From NCBI GenBank assembly GCA_025345505.1, contig JANVCC010010406.1, positions 18,491,825 through 18,555,824 of the forward strand: a stretch of DNA of 64,000 bases, written 5' to 3'. The notes beneath the pieces are model-generated. The model searched no databases. It was not told the origin of the DNA and saw only the letters and a program-made list of their open reading frames with translations. Source of the stretch: Todiramphus chloris collaris (taxonomy: Eukaryota; Chordata; Aves; Coraciiformes; Alcedinidae). The translations under genes were made by a program, and so were the position numbers. The first letter of the stretch is position 1, and each line of letters starts with the position of its first letter. Of the stretch, positions 1-13,600 are shown one piece after another.

Positions 1-639
1 AGCCTGTCCCTATTTCAGAATGTCTAAATCTAGACCGCATTAGCAATCGGTGAATGATCACTAGTAATTATCATCACTGGCATTCAACAGATTTGTTTAG
101 TGGTATAGCTTCCAGTTTCTGATGGCAGTGTACCTCCTTGAATTATGCCCACACAATATGAAATGTGTGTGATTATTGTCAGTCTTGTCACTAACAGCTG
201 GATTTTATTTCATAGAAGGAAGATTATTTTGTTGGCAATGGAGTGGGAAGCCTGTGTTGCAAGAGGTTAATATGTATTTTGTTCTGAGGACATCAAGGTT
301 TGCTTTGATACTCTTCTAGAGAAGCAAGCTGCAAATTAATTTGCTTGACATCATGAACAGTCTATCTGCCTCACACAGTTAGTTGGTATTTTTACTAATG
401 AAACGATATGTAGTTTTCATGCCATACCATAAGGAGATGAAGTGACATAATCTCTCTAGTAACTTGCACCATAGTGAGATATGAAGATGACGACTGGAAT
501 GCTGAATTTAACCTAGAAAGCCAGATAAAGCCATAGATGGGGCTATACACATTGGTAGATGAACCAAATCAGAGTTTTTCAAAACTGGTTTTTATGCTTG
601 TGGTTTTTCAACCACAAAGTGTAAAAAAACAGTCAGTGT

Positions 640-737
640 TGTGGGGTTTTTGTGTTTGTTTGGGGTTTGGGTTTTTTGTTTGTTTGTATGTTTTGGTTTG
701 AGGGGTTTTTTTATTGGTTTGTTTTGGTTTGTTTTTC
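640..737. repeat. T/G-rich simple repeat, degenerate (TTTG)n
   Basis: Runs of TTTG, GGTTT and GTTTT over about 100 bases with no other structure. Confidence 0.8.
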
Positions 738-1065
738 TTAACCAGTATCTGTAAAAAAAGAAGAATCCTCATTATGGAAAATCACATGCTCTTCGTTCCA
801 TGCAACAACACTGAAACTTAGAGGAAACTATGCAGAATCTTCACTCACAGTTGAGATTTTTCTGTCCCTGATTGTCTGGATGCAACAGAATACTGAAAAG
901 GTCCACTGAGCAGTCCGATTGTCTATATGCAGGAGCAGAGGCCAGAGGCTCTCAGCAGAACATGGTTTGATGGAGACTGATATGCTCCCTGCCCCATCAA
1001 CATCATTTCACTCTCAGCAGCACTCACCTTTAACCTAAAATTCTTTGTAAAAGCCTCAAAAGACT

Positions 1066-1086
1066 GGGGGGGGGGGGGGGGGGGGG
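1066..1086. repeat. Poly-G tract, 21 bases
   Basis: An uninterrupted run of 21 G. The length is prone to sequencing error, and the tract could form G-quadruplex structure. Confidence 0.95.
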
Positions 1087-1169
1087 TGTGCTACTGATGA
1101 TGACAGAATGTGTTTGGTGAGGGTGAGACTTTTCTGCGACTTTTTCCTCTTAAAAAATAAAATGTCAGT

Positions 1170-1500
1170 GAGCTGAGGCAGTAAGAACATAAAATGGCCA
1201 CAGGATCCCCCTAGCCTTGTATCCTGGCTCTGCCACAGTCAAAAACCACAGGATTGCAAAGAACATAAGAACATGGAAAGTATGTATAATCCTTTCCCCA
1301 GTTCCATTATTTTGCAGCTCAAGAATTTCTGGAGCATGTATATAAGAATCCTCAGCAGATTACTCTTCCATCAGTTTCTCTGGAATTCTCTTTAATCAGT
1401 ATAGACCTTCAGCACTCACAATATTTTGGGCAAGAAATTCCACAGCTTAAGTGAAGAAGAAGGTTCTTCCAAATCAGAACACAAGCTTTAGCCCTTCAGA
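1170..1500. repeat. Degraded ancient CR1-related interspersed repeat
   Basis: Phrases such as AACATAAAATGGCCA, CCTTGTATCCTGGCTCT, AAATTCCACAGCTTAA and GTGAAGAAGAAGGTTCTTCC echo an old amniote LINE-derived repeat known from turtles and crocodilians. Divergence is heavy and the ends are uncertain. Confidence 0.4.
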
Positions 1501-2503
1501 TGAAACTCTCACAAACTAATCAATGAGCTACTCAAGACAAATCAGACTTGCTGATCTGGATAGAAGAGACAAAGATTGTGCGTAGTGCAGCACAGAAAAC
1601 AGCCTAACAGGACCAAAACACCTTTCTCCTGATGTCCCTTCAGGACTCCAGGCAGTAAGATCTATGTACAGGAAAACTGGTTTGAGCTCAGATTCGTATC
1701 TGGAAAGCTTGCCACTGACATATCTGGAGACACTGACAACCTCAGTGTGGTTTACTAAGCAAGAGTCTAGTTATACACAAAAGTGCTCTTACCTCAACCT
1801 GCCTGAAGCACAATTCTTCTGTCAGCTTTGTTATCTAAGCAGCTCTATGTTATTTCATAGTCTCCTCACTCATAATGTCTCAATGAATGACACCCATGGA
1901 AAGAAAACACAGCATTTATCCACTTCAAAAACAATTTTACTGTAATAGGCCACCAGGCACATAGCAGGAATTAAAAGTACTCCTCTGCACACAAACTGAA
2001 AAACTGTTACACACTGCTTTCTTGCCAGATGTAGGCACTTGTGACCAAAAGGCTGACCAGTAAACATTCTGTTCACTGACGGTGGGAGAAGAATTAATGT
2101 CCATGGACAATTTCTGGCACTAACCCTGTCAAAAGTGAACATACATTACTTATTTTCTCAAGATACGGCAACAGCTAGCTTTCAACAAAGGGCTTCAAGA
2201 AAGCCCTTCAAGTAGCACAAAAATTGCTGCTAGGAGTAATCTATGGAGATGGTACAAAGGGTAGGATGGGGACAAGACCCTCAGGTGCTGTCAAGAACAA
2301 TCGTCATCAGGCTGGAATAAGGCTGAAATAGGGAGGGACTCTTTAGTAGAACATCGCTGCTGGCACCCTGGGCAGAACACAGTGTCACAGCTGCCTACTC
2401 AACCAAACAACTGTGGCCACCTAAGTCCTCATTCCTCTCTCCCCTCTTTGTCCTGTGTACATGCATGGCAAAATGGATTCCTTGCTCATGACTAAGGCTT
2501 TTC

Positions 2504-2588
2504 AAAAAAAAAAGCAAAAACAAAAAACAAAAAACAACAACAACAAAAAAAAACCAAACCCAAAAACAAAACAAAACAAAAAAAAAAA
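2504..2588. repeat. A-rich simple repeat with (CAAAA)n character
   Basis: Adenine runs interrupted by single C or AAC units over 85 bases. Confidence 0.85.
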
Positions 2589-3439
2589 GTAGTTGTTTAT
2601 CTGACAGATGAAGAACATACTCTAAAACACCAACAAGGACTTCTTTAGGTAGATTTGAGAGTCAGAAAAAGAATAACCTTAATGTAGTCTACAGGCTATG
2701 TCTATTACTTTGAGTAGTCACCCTGATCATAAAAGAATAAGAAATCTATGATGTTATAACCCTTCTGGAGTGGGGAGTATACATCCTTCAGTTCAAATGC
2801 AGCTGGCTTTTCTTTGGAAGTTGTTCAAGAAAAACCAAGCCAACTTCTTTTTTCCAGAGAAGTAGAGTACTCCTATGATCAGTCCTCCAAGACTATAAAA
2901 CAGAAATAAAAAAAATTGAGCAAAGAATTATAGTGCCACATGACAAGGTTGGCTTCACACTCTGCAAAGGAAAATTCTGGAATCAAGGGAACAGTTACAC
3001 ATCATGAAAATGAAAGCTCCATTACTGAGTCTTCAACCAAGAGGGAGTTGATGGATCAGATGAGATACCTTACAGAAGCTTGGCTATAGTCCTGATTGGT
3101 GTCTCATAAAATCTTTGCATGCTTTAACTAGAAAATACTTCTACTAGAAGGGAAAAGTGCTTGGAAGAAGTTTATAGTAATTTTTTAGGTCCTAGTACAA
3201 TCCCACAGGCAATTCACCCTAGCAAAGTGCCACGTAATTCTGTTGAAGCATTACCTGCTCCTGCAAATCTGAGCCTTTTCTATACTACTTCACCTTGCAT
3301 AAGCTGATACATAAAACTGTACCAGTAAAAATTTTCTTAGTCTTTTTTTAGATATGTGACACATCTAGACTGGCAAAAAGTTTCTTTGACGTAGGAAACC
3401 TGTAGTTTGGCCTTAGAACGTGAAGTTTTGATGACTTGA

Positions 3440-3872
3440 ATATCTCTCTTATGAGGAAAGGCTGAGAGAACTAGATTTGTTGAGCATGGAGAAGACTGAG
3501 AGGGGATCTTGTAAAAGGTTGCAAATATCTGAAGGGTGGGGGTCAAGAGGGTGAGGCCAGTCTCTTTTCAGTGGTGACCAGAGATAGGACAAGGGGCAAC
3601 GAATACAAACAGGAACACAGGAACTTCCACTGAAACATGAGGAGAAACTTCCTTACTATGAAGGCTGATGGAGCACTGGAAAGAGGCTGCTCAGAGAGAT
3701 GGTGGAGTCTCCTTCTCTGGTGGGTTTCAAAACCCACCTGGATGCATTCCTGTGCAACCTGACGTAGGTGAACCTTCTTTAGCAGGGCAGATTAGACTTG
3801 ATGATCTCCAGAGGTCCTTTCCAACACCTACCATTCTGTGATTCTGTGATTCTGTGATTCTGTGATTCTGTG
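3440..3872 (+). mobile_element. CR1 LINE, 5'-truncated 3' end
   Basis: Characteristic avian CR1 3' sequence: TTATGAGGAAAGGCTGAGAGA, GGTGACCAGAGATAGGACAAG, GAGGAGAAACTTCCTTACT, GATGATCTCCAGAGGTCCTTTCC, and a terminal run of about five ATTCTGTG units (3833-3872). The last part of ORF2 and the 3' UTR remain and the frame is broken. Sense is +. Confidence 0.95.
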
Positions 3873-6800
3873 ACTGTCATTGAGACTCAGATCAAATTTT
3901 CTGAAAGAAGACTTAAACATGTAAATTTCTTGTGTACTAATAAAATTATATGTACTGCTATATCTAACAAAAAAGCTTCAGGTGGTCTGGAATAGTTTAT
4001 AATGTTAAGAACAAAACCACTGCTTGTTAATAGTTTCAGCTGAAGTTGAAATGTTACACATTTTCATTACATAATTTTACAGAAACATTGCTCATAAAAC
4101 TGTATAAAACATTTTGCAACAGTCCCCAGTTGCCAACTCTTTCTGGGATAATAGCTTTTGGATCTTGATGGTGGAGAAAAACTCAGAAAAAAAATCCTGA
4201 AAGGTGAATGTATATGATCAATCACTAGTGTGAACCTCAAAAAGAGATCTCATCAAGGTAGGTCAAGAACTAATATATCCTACATCTTTATGTTACAATT
4301 CTTAAATTGTAATTGCCCCCATAGGCTGTATTATTCTCCTAATGCAAGAAGTACTTTATGTAACATCCTGTTCTGTTGTCTAAAATGCTTTTTCTCCACT
4401 GTCCATGACAACATTCCTTCACAACTAAATCTGAAAACTCCGTAAGTTTCACAAAACCTTGATTTTCACAAAACGAAAATGAATAGTGTATCTGAAGAGG
4501 GTGTGACTCTTAGGCACTAGGGAGTAAAACCGTAAGGTTCTCTGGTGTGTAGTTAATATGCAAAAGCCTCTTCAATTAATGGAATTCCTTGCCCTACAAA
4601 TGCCACAGACATGCCATTCTAACTGGGTATTTCACCAATGGAGATTCAAGTCCAAATGTGATTTCCTGAAGCATGACTTTCCAACTCATAACAAAAAGCA
4701 AACATAATCTAGTGCATGCCCAAATCCAAGAATGATATATCTGTTCAATGTCCAAAGAAGCTGCATGTGAAAGCAGCATTTGTGGTTTGCATATTTGAAT
4801 TATTGAAATGTTTCACAGTACAAACCAACTTTGAAACAAGAATGCTGGGAAATTAACACTGGAGTAAGTTTGTTACAACTGCAGGAGTTTGAATTCCTAA
4901 CCAAAATTTCATTTATGGCTGTGATTGATCTTGAATGAAAATAACATGTAATGTGCTCTGCAACTGTAAACGGTGTCTGCTCTGTGATACTACTGCTGCT
5001 TTGTGTCTGACTCTGTTCCTTACTCCAGTAATACAGCCAAATTCAGCTGTACCACACCAGAATGACTTGGGTCAGCAGTATTTTAGAACTGAAGACTAGG
5101 TTGTTGTTTGGTTTGCTTTGGATTGTATGCATCCTTGTCATCATCTTAACCTTATGTTCCTCTTTCAGCTCTTTTAATGGCAAGTAAGAACAAGCATTAG
5201 AGGTAAATGGAAACCTTTCAGAGAAATCATTCTGTCTGCTCAACATGTATAAAGATGAAAGCGTCCTATAAGCCTTTGACTCTCAGGTTATATAAAAGCA
5301 ATATTCACCCATGAAGTAGTCCAGAAATTACCAATCACATGATGTTTCTTTCACTTCTATCTTTTTAAAAAATTGTTTCTGTGTACCTTGTGTGAGAGGA
5401 AAACAACATGCTGTGCCCTTGCAAAACATGCTATCCTTGGAAAGTGCTCTCATTTACGGGGAGAAATGCAAAACTCAGTTTAACAGACGTCTTTGGATAA
5501 AATTATATTTTAGTTACACAGCTTTCAAATTGCTTGCAGATTTTTATGTGATCTGTTTAGATACAAAGACCTGTGCAGCCCTTATGAATGTATTAATGCG
5601 AATTAATATTTTATTTTATTGTAAAAGTAATGTAAGCTACTTTTTGTCCCACTTACAGCTACATTTTAGGAACGGATCATTCCTGCTCAGGTGTAATAGT
5701 GAAAGATGCTAGCAGGTGCCTTTGAGAGTCTTTGATGCAAAGATTGTCACACCCCCCGACTGCAGTTCAGTGGCATGAAAATTTTGGAAGCAGTGACAGG
5801 AAAGACATTGTTAGGCCTTCCCATTCAGTCCCACTCTTGGCAAGCACCATGCTGGCTGTACCAGTGTAACTTCAGTGTGCAATCTTGCTGTGAACACCAT
5901 GGCTTTATGCTCCCTTTGAAGGATTGGGGGAGTACTTTGAACTGGGTTTGACTAGTGCTTTGGGTGCTGCTGTCCACGAGACAGCTGCATCATCAGAACA
6001 AATGGCCTGCAGTACAGGGAATGGCAAAGAAAAAACTGGCAACTGTTGAAGCTCCATCTCCTAAAATTACAGCCCTGGAACATTTCTGCATTTCTGTAAT
6101 TGCTGTGCTGAGACAGGCAGTGCTTAAAAACCAGTGACTATGTTCCTTGTCTGCCAAGAGCTCAAGACTGAGGTAATGAGCATGGATGGAGCCAATTCTA
6201 AAATATCAAATAAATACAATATTTCACACCAATCCTGTGAAGTTTTTTCAGTCTATCTATGAACAATTTTGTTAATGTCATGACAATCCTTTAGAGCATA
6301 AGTGATGATCACAGTGATTTTTCTGTGTTGAAGTGGAAGCCCAGAGTACTTTAAATGATGTTTCTAAATTTAGTGATATGAGCCGAAACTGAGACTAGCA
6401 TAAAATCTGATTTGTGATTAAGCCACAAAACTACCCTTTCATAAGCATTACCACGTCACTATACTGTCTGTCATCAACAGAGATTAAGACTATGTCTGTT
6501 AGAGCAAGTACCATTCAATACTGCCCTGAAATGTGATTATTTTGACAAATATTTATGTATTTCTGAGGCTGTGTGAATCAAGAAAGGAGTGAAGGCTGTT
6601 TCTTGTAGTGACAGACTACCCTGAAACTAAGGGGCTTGTTTAATGTCTTTGCCTGAGATTTCCTGGACCATTTAGTCACGCTTTTCGGAATGGTTATGCA
6701 TGCACAGTATTTACTGCCTCTAGCTGGAGTCGTGCACACAGGAGCTCTGAAAATCAGTCTCTTAGGCTCGCAGGATACCGCAGGACTACAAAAATACAGT

Positions 6801-7690
6801 CTACGTGATTACTTCAGTAGCACATTAGTTACAATTTCTCTTTATTCCATCTTGCATGCAGGGTGCTTTTATTATCTTGTTTTCCAGTTGTCTTCTGTAC
6901 TATCTCCACTTCTCCTCTAACTCCAGTGGTCTTTCAATACTCTTTGGATTTCAGCACATCTTGTCTTAAAGAATTCAGCTTAATACCTGCCCCATCTATA
7001 CTGCTTGGGTTCTTCATACATCCTTAATTGCATTAATGTTGAATTATTAAAGTCTCTCCAGCAGAAAAAAGTAAATACCTCTTGGAAACCTTGAAAAGCC
7101 CACATGCCTTGTCCCTTGTATATAAAGGGCAGATTAATTCCAAGCTATAACGATAAATAGCTCTCTTTGTTCTTAAGAGGATTTGGATTGAGTGGAGTTG
7201 CTTTATAAGTACATGACTTCTTAGTATTGAAGTTTGGAAATGAAACAGAAAATATATTATCCACTCATGGTTAAAAATTACCAGCTTTGGTATTATCAAC
7301 TTAGCTGCTCCTTGAGCTTCTAGTCATCCAGTCTTCCTGCCTGAGGTTTATGCACTTTACATGGAGTCTTTTTAACTCATACACAAGAACTCCAAAATCA
7401 AACCTCTCATGAGGAGAAGGAGGAGAGAGTGAGGGAAATTCCCACATCTAACTGAACAGCCCAAAGGGATTATTCCAAGAAGCATGAATAGCACAGCAGT
7501 CTCTAACCCCTTCCAAACCATGCTGTCCTCTGTGATAGCACTGTGACCGCCCTTGTGCTGGGGAATTCTGTGATGCTGTTTTCACACGGTCTTACAAAAA
7601 AAAAAAAAGTCCAGAGCACTGATTTCCACATGTTTGGTTTGTCATGTTTGGTTTTCAAAATAAGGTTTTTGAGACCAGTATCTTAGTCCC

Positions 7691-8486
7691 TGTCGTGGTT
7701 TAGGGTCAGGGCAGCCCCTTAAACCTATAACAGACGCTCTCTGTTAACCCCCCTCCCTCCCCAAAGGGGAAGAGAAAAGGAATAAGGGAGAGAGACTTAG
7801 ATTAGAAAAGGAAACTAGAACAGCTTTAATGAAAAGGAAAATAATAATTATAAAAAATAGAATATATACAAATATATACAAAACCAGTATCGAACCCAAC
7901 CCCCCTGATGGTAATTACATCACCATCACCACTGATGTTGAGCAGGCTTCGGGGGAGTCCCAGACTGGGCCCCGCAGCAGACGGGAGCTATGTTGAGGAG
8001 CTGGATTCTGGTACCGGGGTCAGGAACACGCAGATCGGATAGAAGGCAGTCCTCCTTGGGTGCTCCGAGGAAGGAACCGAGAGAGGACCCGAGCCAAGCC
8101 AAGCAAAAGCTGGCAAAGCAGTCCAAGAGGGGAGAGAAGAGCCCAGAGACCCTTCGGGTCCCTCAGCTCTAGACCAAATATGGCGTATATGGGATGGAAT
8201 ACCTCACTGGTCAGTTTAGAGTCTCCCGTCCTGTCCGCTCCTCCCTGAAGGTGCAGCCTTTTCCCCTCTGCACCCCCCAGTGTGGTACATAGGACCCAGC
8301 AGTGGCCTTGGTCTGCATACCAATCCTTGGTAGTAACTCTAAACATAAGGTGTTATCACTGATAGGAGCAGACACTGTCTGTAAGAACAGGCTGCTAACT
8401 TCAGAAAGTGCAGTTAATTAAAAGAACCAAGCTGAAAAGTAAAATTACTGAGCAGAATTAGTTCAGTTTTCACTCAAACCAGGATA
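7691..8486 (-). mobile_element. Solo ERV LTR with 5-bp target-site duplication
   Basis: A 796-base element starting TGTCGTGGTTTAGG and ending CAAACCAGGATA, flanked on both sides by GTCCC (7686-7690 and 8487-8491). On the minus strand it begins with the common avian LTR start TATCCTGGTTTGAG (normally TGTCCTGG) and ends CCTAAACCACGACA. A T-rich part with ATTAAA, a possible polyadenylation signal, lies near its 3' side. No internal retroviral genes flank it, so it is a solo LTR left by recombination. A 5-base duplication is typical of ERVL-like elements. Family assignment is from memory of avian LTR types. Confidence 0.85.
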
Positions 8487-9899
8487 GTCCCTTTTGATGA
8501 ATGAAAATTTTCTGGAGGAGTATGGTTTCATACTGCTACTCTTGGCCAAATTGCTCCTACATGTTTATGTCAATACTGCATTTAGATCAGTCTGGCCTCA
8601 TCACTTCCACCTTAGATGTGGCTACATCAGATAAGTGATGGGGTGTTTTCCAATTAAAGTTAATGTTGCAAGTGCACAAAGGGGAAAGGTATGCTCATAA
8701 CATAAACAAAGAATAGGAGATAACAAACACATAAGAAGGCAGGCATGGGTTTGGAAATTGGAATGAGAATCTCTCATGGAACATGTAGTAGGTTTCGGGG
8801 AGGATACAACGGCATGCAAGGACAACAATGCTTAATCTGAGTATCTTCCAGAGATGGGGAGTGTCATGATGCACAAAGGTGACAGATGAAGAAAGCAGAG
8901 GGTGTAGCTGAAGAAGGAAAATAAAGACTGTCAATACCAACAAGAAAAATGGGCTGACCATATGAGGAATACTAACCATAGTTAAGAGTCAGAGGCAATT
9001 AAGAGGCAGAGGTGAGTAGGAGGTAAGAAAAGAATTCAGTATTGAAATGCAGTGCAAGTCTAAATACAACTGGGGGAGGTGTAAGGTCTTTAGACCATTC
9101 TGTTATTGCTAAACAAAGCAAAATATACCCACATATCATCAGGCTCTGCTATTACATTCTAACCCCCCTTAACTATCTTCCAGCAGCAGGCAAATCTTGT
9201 GACCCTCTTCTACTCTCAGCATCCTACCCCTTCTATGCAGCTTGCAAAGATGCATTCTCCTTTCATGAACTTTTTGTGGTCGTATCTTCACCCTCTGCTC
9301 TAATAAACTACCTGCTAACAAACCTTCTGTTCAAGTATTATTTTCTTATTTAAAGAAGTAATAGGAAATTTTGGCTTGAAGGGAGTGAGAAGGCTGTGGT
9401 TCAACTGGTCTGTGCAACAGGTCTATCAGGTTAGCTCAATGCAGAATTACTTCTGCCTCTTAAACAGGTGGTGCTCGTGGCAGCTTTGTCACACTGTTTC
9501 AGTGGGACATAAGAATATTCTGCAGTTGTCCACTGCAGCACTCTCTGTGTATTCCCTCAGAAATCACCCCTGGAGCAACTCTAGTATAGCGTTAGTCCCA
9601 CATCGCTAGGAGAAAGATGGAGGCCAACAGAGGTATCTTTTAAAGTGATGGCATCGCGCGAGGGGTGCTAGTAAAATCTACCTCAGGAACCCTGTTCATC
9701 GTATCATTAAACACCCTAATGACATAAAAGAAAGGAGTTGTCAAGCATTAAGTTCTCACTTTGCTGTGAGAAAATGCAATTTTTCGATAAAAGCACGACG
9801 CAAGACTTCGTACTGCTGTAAAATCACGGACGCAGTGCATTTTTGAAGACTTGAGGATTTTTTTTTTTTTTTCCTTCTCAGGATTTTTACCGAACGCTG

Positions 9900-10640
9900 C
9901 TAAGCCCTTTCCAGCATGGCAGGCGGAGCCCTGCAGCCGCCCTCCCGGCCGCCACTGCCCTTCCGCCCGGCGCGGCGCTCCGGCGGCTCGGAAGGCCTGC
10001 ACCTGCTCGCAGCCCAGCGCCCGCCCCTCGCTCCCCGCAGCCGCCCCGCCTCCCGCGGCTCTGCCTCCCCGCCGCTCCTCCCCCTCATCACCCGGGAGGC
10101 ACGGACTGGCGTCTGGCTACGCCCTCGGCAGCCATCCTCTAACGGGGGCGGCCGCCCACGGAGACCCGCGGCGGCAGGGCCGGGCCGGGCCGGGCCGCGC
10201 CGCACCGGCGCCGCTTCCGGGGCCACCCAGCGGGCTGCGGAGCCCGAGGCGGCCGTGAGCCTTTGTGGCGGCGGCCGTTGAGGGGTTGTGGCGGCGGACT
10301 ACAGGCCCCAGCGGGCCGCGCGCGGGCCCGGCGGCCATGGCGGCGGCCGAGGCGGCGGGGTCTGCGCCCGACTACGAGGCGGCGGAGCTGTACACCCGCG
10401 CCTTCCGCGTGGGCGCCTTGGGCCGCGGCTGGAGGCAGCAGCTGGGGCCACCCGACCTCTCGCTGGCGGCGGAGGCGGCGGCCGAGGCGGACGCAGCCGT
10501 AGCGGCGGAGCTGGGCTGCGCGGCGGAGACGGCGGCCGAGCTGCGGGCCGTGTGCAGGTGGCCGCGGGGACGAGGGCGGGCGAGCGGGCGTGGGGAGCGA
10601 CCTGCCGAGTCGAGCCGGGAGACGGGGCTCTAGGGCGCTG
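9900..10640 (+). promoter_or_regulatory. CpG island: SNAPC3 promoter, 5' UTR and exon 1
   Basis: Base composition changes sharply from the AT-rich flank to very GC-rich, CpG-dense sequence. It contains GC boxes (near 10144), an ETS-type CTTCCGG at 10214-10220, and YY1-like GCCATGG/ATGGCGGC around the start codon. No TATA box is evident, as expected for a housekeeping CpG promoter. Several long open frames on both strands here result from GC richness, not extra genes. The transcription start is probably about 10150-10300, by inference. Confidence 0.85.
10337..10557 (+). CDS. SNAPC3: SNAPC3 coding exon 1
   Basis: Encodes residues 1-73 plus two bases of codon 74 and ends at CAG|GTGG. It is very GC-rich and alanine-rich. 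The conserved family signatures TRAF near the start and AAELRAVC at the end anchor it as the true first exon. The alanine-rich middle aligns poorly with mammals. Confidence 0.93.
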
Positions 10641-13600
10641 TGCGGGCCGAGGCCCGCCCGGCGCTGCACAGCCCGAGGAAGGGCTGGAACCACCGGCCTT
10701 CTCCAGGCGGCGGTTTGCGGGCTCAGTCCTAGAGGGGAGTTGTAGGCCTTCCTCGGTGCGATGGAGGTGGCAGATGCTGTCCCTCAGTCGCTGCACCGGT
10801 TCCTCGAGAGAGGCAGGAATTGCCCGGCCTAAACCACTTCTGAACAGCCTTTCCCGGGTCTGTGCGGTGTGGGATTTTTATCTCCTGAGTGAATAAGCGG
10901 TGGGGAAGGATAACACCACTTTATTCTAGAGAGCAGTGCTCCGCTAGCAGAAACTTTATCTGATGGCCGTGGATTCATGAATAAACAGTTCTGTACTTAA
11001 CAAGTTAATGAAGTAAATACTCAGCCAACATACTACTCGTTAGGTAAAACTTAAGATATCTGAACATATACATGACTTTAGGGGAGGCCCCAGATGCAAA
11101 ATGAAACGCATGTGTTACATGAACAAAAATCTGTTTGTGTTAGCATCACTTAGATGAGTTCTGTTAACAGGCAGCATAGGTTAACCATTGAGCTTGTCTG
11201 GATCTTTAGCCTGCACAACTGTGTCTGTCAGGACTGGTAGTGAAGTCAAAGCTATACAAGTGCTTTTCTGTGTGGGAGATACTCTTGGTTGCACAAGCAC
11301 CCTAGGTGGCTCTGGTATTGGGAAGGAAAAAGTGTTCGTTTGTTTTGCACTTATAACTTCATTAGTATTTCTAGACCAGTGAATTGTACACTAGTGTTGA
11401 AAGAGAAGAACAGTCTAGGGGTTGAAGCAGTGGGGATCTAGCATGCTAAAGCTGGAAGGCTGCCAGGTGACTTGCGTAGGGAGAATCATTTCTCACCTGT
11501 AGAAGAGGCCCAGTTTCAGGCAGTAATTCCCACAGAAAGCATTGCAGATGATTGATTGTAGCTCATCAGTAAGGAATATATGCCACAGTTCTGTTGCTCT
11601 CTGTATAGTTTTGCACAGTTTCTGTCCTTCAGTTATTCTTTTGTCAAAGGTGCAGAAGTACTTACGAGCAATTTCAAATGCAGGATGGAGGTTCACTTTC
11701 ATATACTAAATAGAAGTCTCAGAAGTGATGCAGAAAGCATAATCCAGTAAGTGTAGTTAGAATTGTGCTATATATTGAGCTCTTCCCAACGGCCTTTTCT
11801 TCAATGCCCTGCATGCAAGATGTGTTTAAAAAAAAGTAGATGTGACATGAACACGTCCTGGTGTTTTCAGAGTTACACCTTGGGTTACAGGGATAACATG
11901 ACAGCAAAACCAATATTAGCAACGTGATTTGGGATAAAACCATTAACTGGACGAAGTTCATTTGAGACTTAAAGGTTTTTCAAATGCTGATGGTACCTCA
12001 AGGGAAAGAGAAAGGTGAAGGTGGGAACATTTCTTTTTTTAATAAAAGGCAAGGAACAAATAGAGAATAGGAATAGGAGTCCAGGAGTATGGAGTTCAAT
12101 GTCTGAGCCAAAATATACGTGCGTGAGTGTTGCGTGCACCAGTGAGAGCTTAGTAAGCCATTCAGAAGTCAAGTCTTTTGGGAGCCTTTTTCATCAGGAA
12201 GAAATCAACAGTTACTGAATTATATCGTGCCTTGCCAACAGCAAAGAAGTTTGCCAGGCATTCTTGCTTCTTCTAATGCTGCCGTAACTAAAACAACGCT
12301 TTACTTCAGCTGTCATAGTTGGTGTTGACTAGGATAATGTTAAAAAAAGAGGCTGATGTTAGTATTAAAAACAGTTCATGTATTACAGTGTGACAGAAAC
12401 TGCAGGAGTTGTTCTGTCAGATTTCTCAGTGCAGATGTAGTCCCTGATGGCTCCTATGCTGTGGTTTCTTTGGTGCAGTAATCCTGATGCTTGGGCCTGT
12501 CTATTGGTATTTTCACTTGAATTCCAAGATGATTTTCTATGTTTTGTTTATTTTTTCCTTCACTCATTCTGCTTTTTCTTCTGTTGTGCTTTCTTCAGTC
12601 TGTGACTGCTATGTTTCACCTACTGTCTGTGTTTGCTGATGTTACTGTTGTCTGTTTTGGTGCTGATTCTGTACTGTGTAAAGCGGTGCTGCGTAGCAAA
12701 AAAGTTTGGAAAAGAAAAAAGGGCATGCAGGCTATGAGGGGAATAGAACAGCTCATTTGGCAGCTGCTTGTTGGCTTTGCAGGAGAGTGAAGATAAACCT
12801 GTACATCCTGGTGTGACCTTTCCCCTGCATGGGCTGGAAATCCCAATCCCTAATCTCCATGTGGTTTTGCTTTTAAATTGAATGGCTCTTGAGTCTCTTT
12901 GGCCAACCTCAAATGGTTATGTCTGATCACTTTCACTTGCCTGCTCTGAGCTGCTTGTATTCCTCCCCTGAGAAGAGTTGAACATGCTGAACTACACCAA
13001 GATTTGTTCTTGAGGTCATATTTATTATTGGTGTAAATTTTCTAGGTGCTGAAATGAACACATTCCAGATACAAGTACAGATTATTCTGAGCTACTTGTA
13101 ACAGAACTTCTGACAAGTTAAGGAGGTTTCTTTTGGGTAGAAGATATATATATATATGTATATGTATATGTGTGTATATATATGCCTCTATATCTATTTT
13201 AAAAATGGTAATAATTTAAGAGAATCTTTCCCAGACTCAGGATGAAGTTTTTCAATACCCATAGTAAAATCGTTTCCAGAATATAGTGACATAGTGTATG
13301 TTTAAGTATTCTTGATGATTCAGAGTCTTCTAGTGAGGAGAAATGGTATAATATTTAAGTGCTGTTTAACTCTTTGTACATCTCAGTGTGTTGTGATTGA
13401 TTTTTTTTTTTTCCTTCTGATTTCTTCCTGTAATTCATTCCTGCAAATACAAAGCAGGGGGGGAAAAGAAAAAAAAGTTCCATCTTCACTCACTTGAATT
13501 TGACTCGGTAGAAATGGTTTGCATACTGCTTAGGCCGCATGCAGACAATTGTTACAGAGATTGCTTGGGTTTTCATCAGGTGTTAAACAGGGGTAAAACA

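Larger units (their letters stand above)
1..9850. other. Intergenic region upstream of SNAPC3
   Basis: No exon with recognisable homology was seen on either strand. In mammals the next gene on this side is TTC39B, but nothing here can be assigned to it. The listed repeats and the LTR account for about a quarter of the region; the rest is AT-rich unique-looking DNA with only short chance ORFs. Confidence 0.7.

Noticed and set aside
1-9850. Possible TTC39B exons, the mammalian neighbour of SNAPC3
   Set aside because: No tetratricopeptide-coding exon or supporting splice pattern could be recognised.
9851-10896. Several long overlapping open frames on both strands near the SNAPC3 start
   Set aside because: They are products of CpG-island GC richness. 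Only the frame with ATG at 10337 joins downstream SNAPC3 exons.
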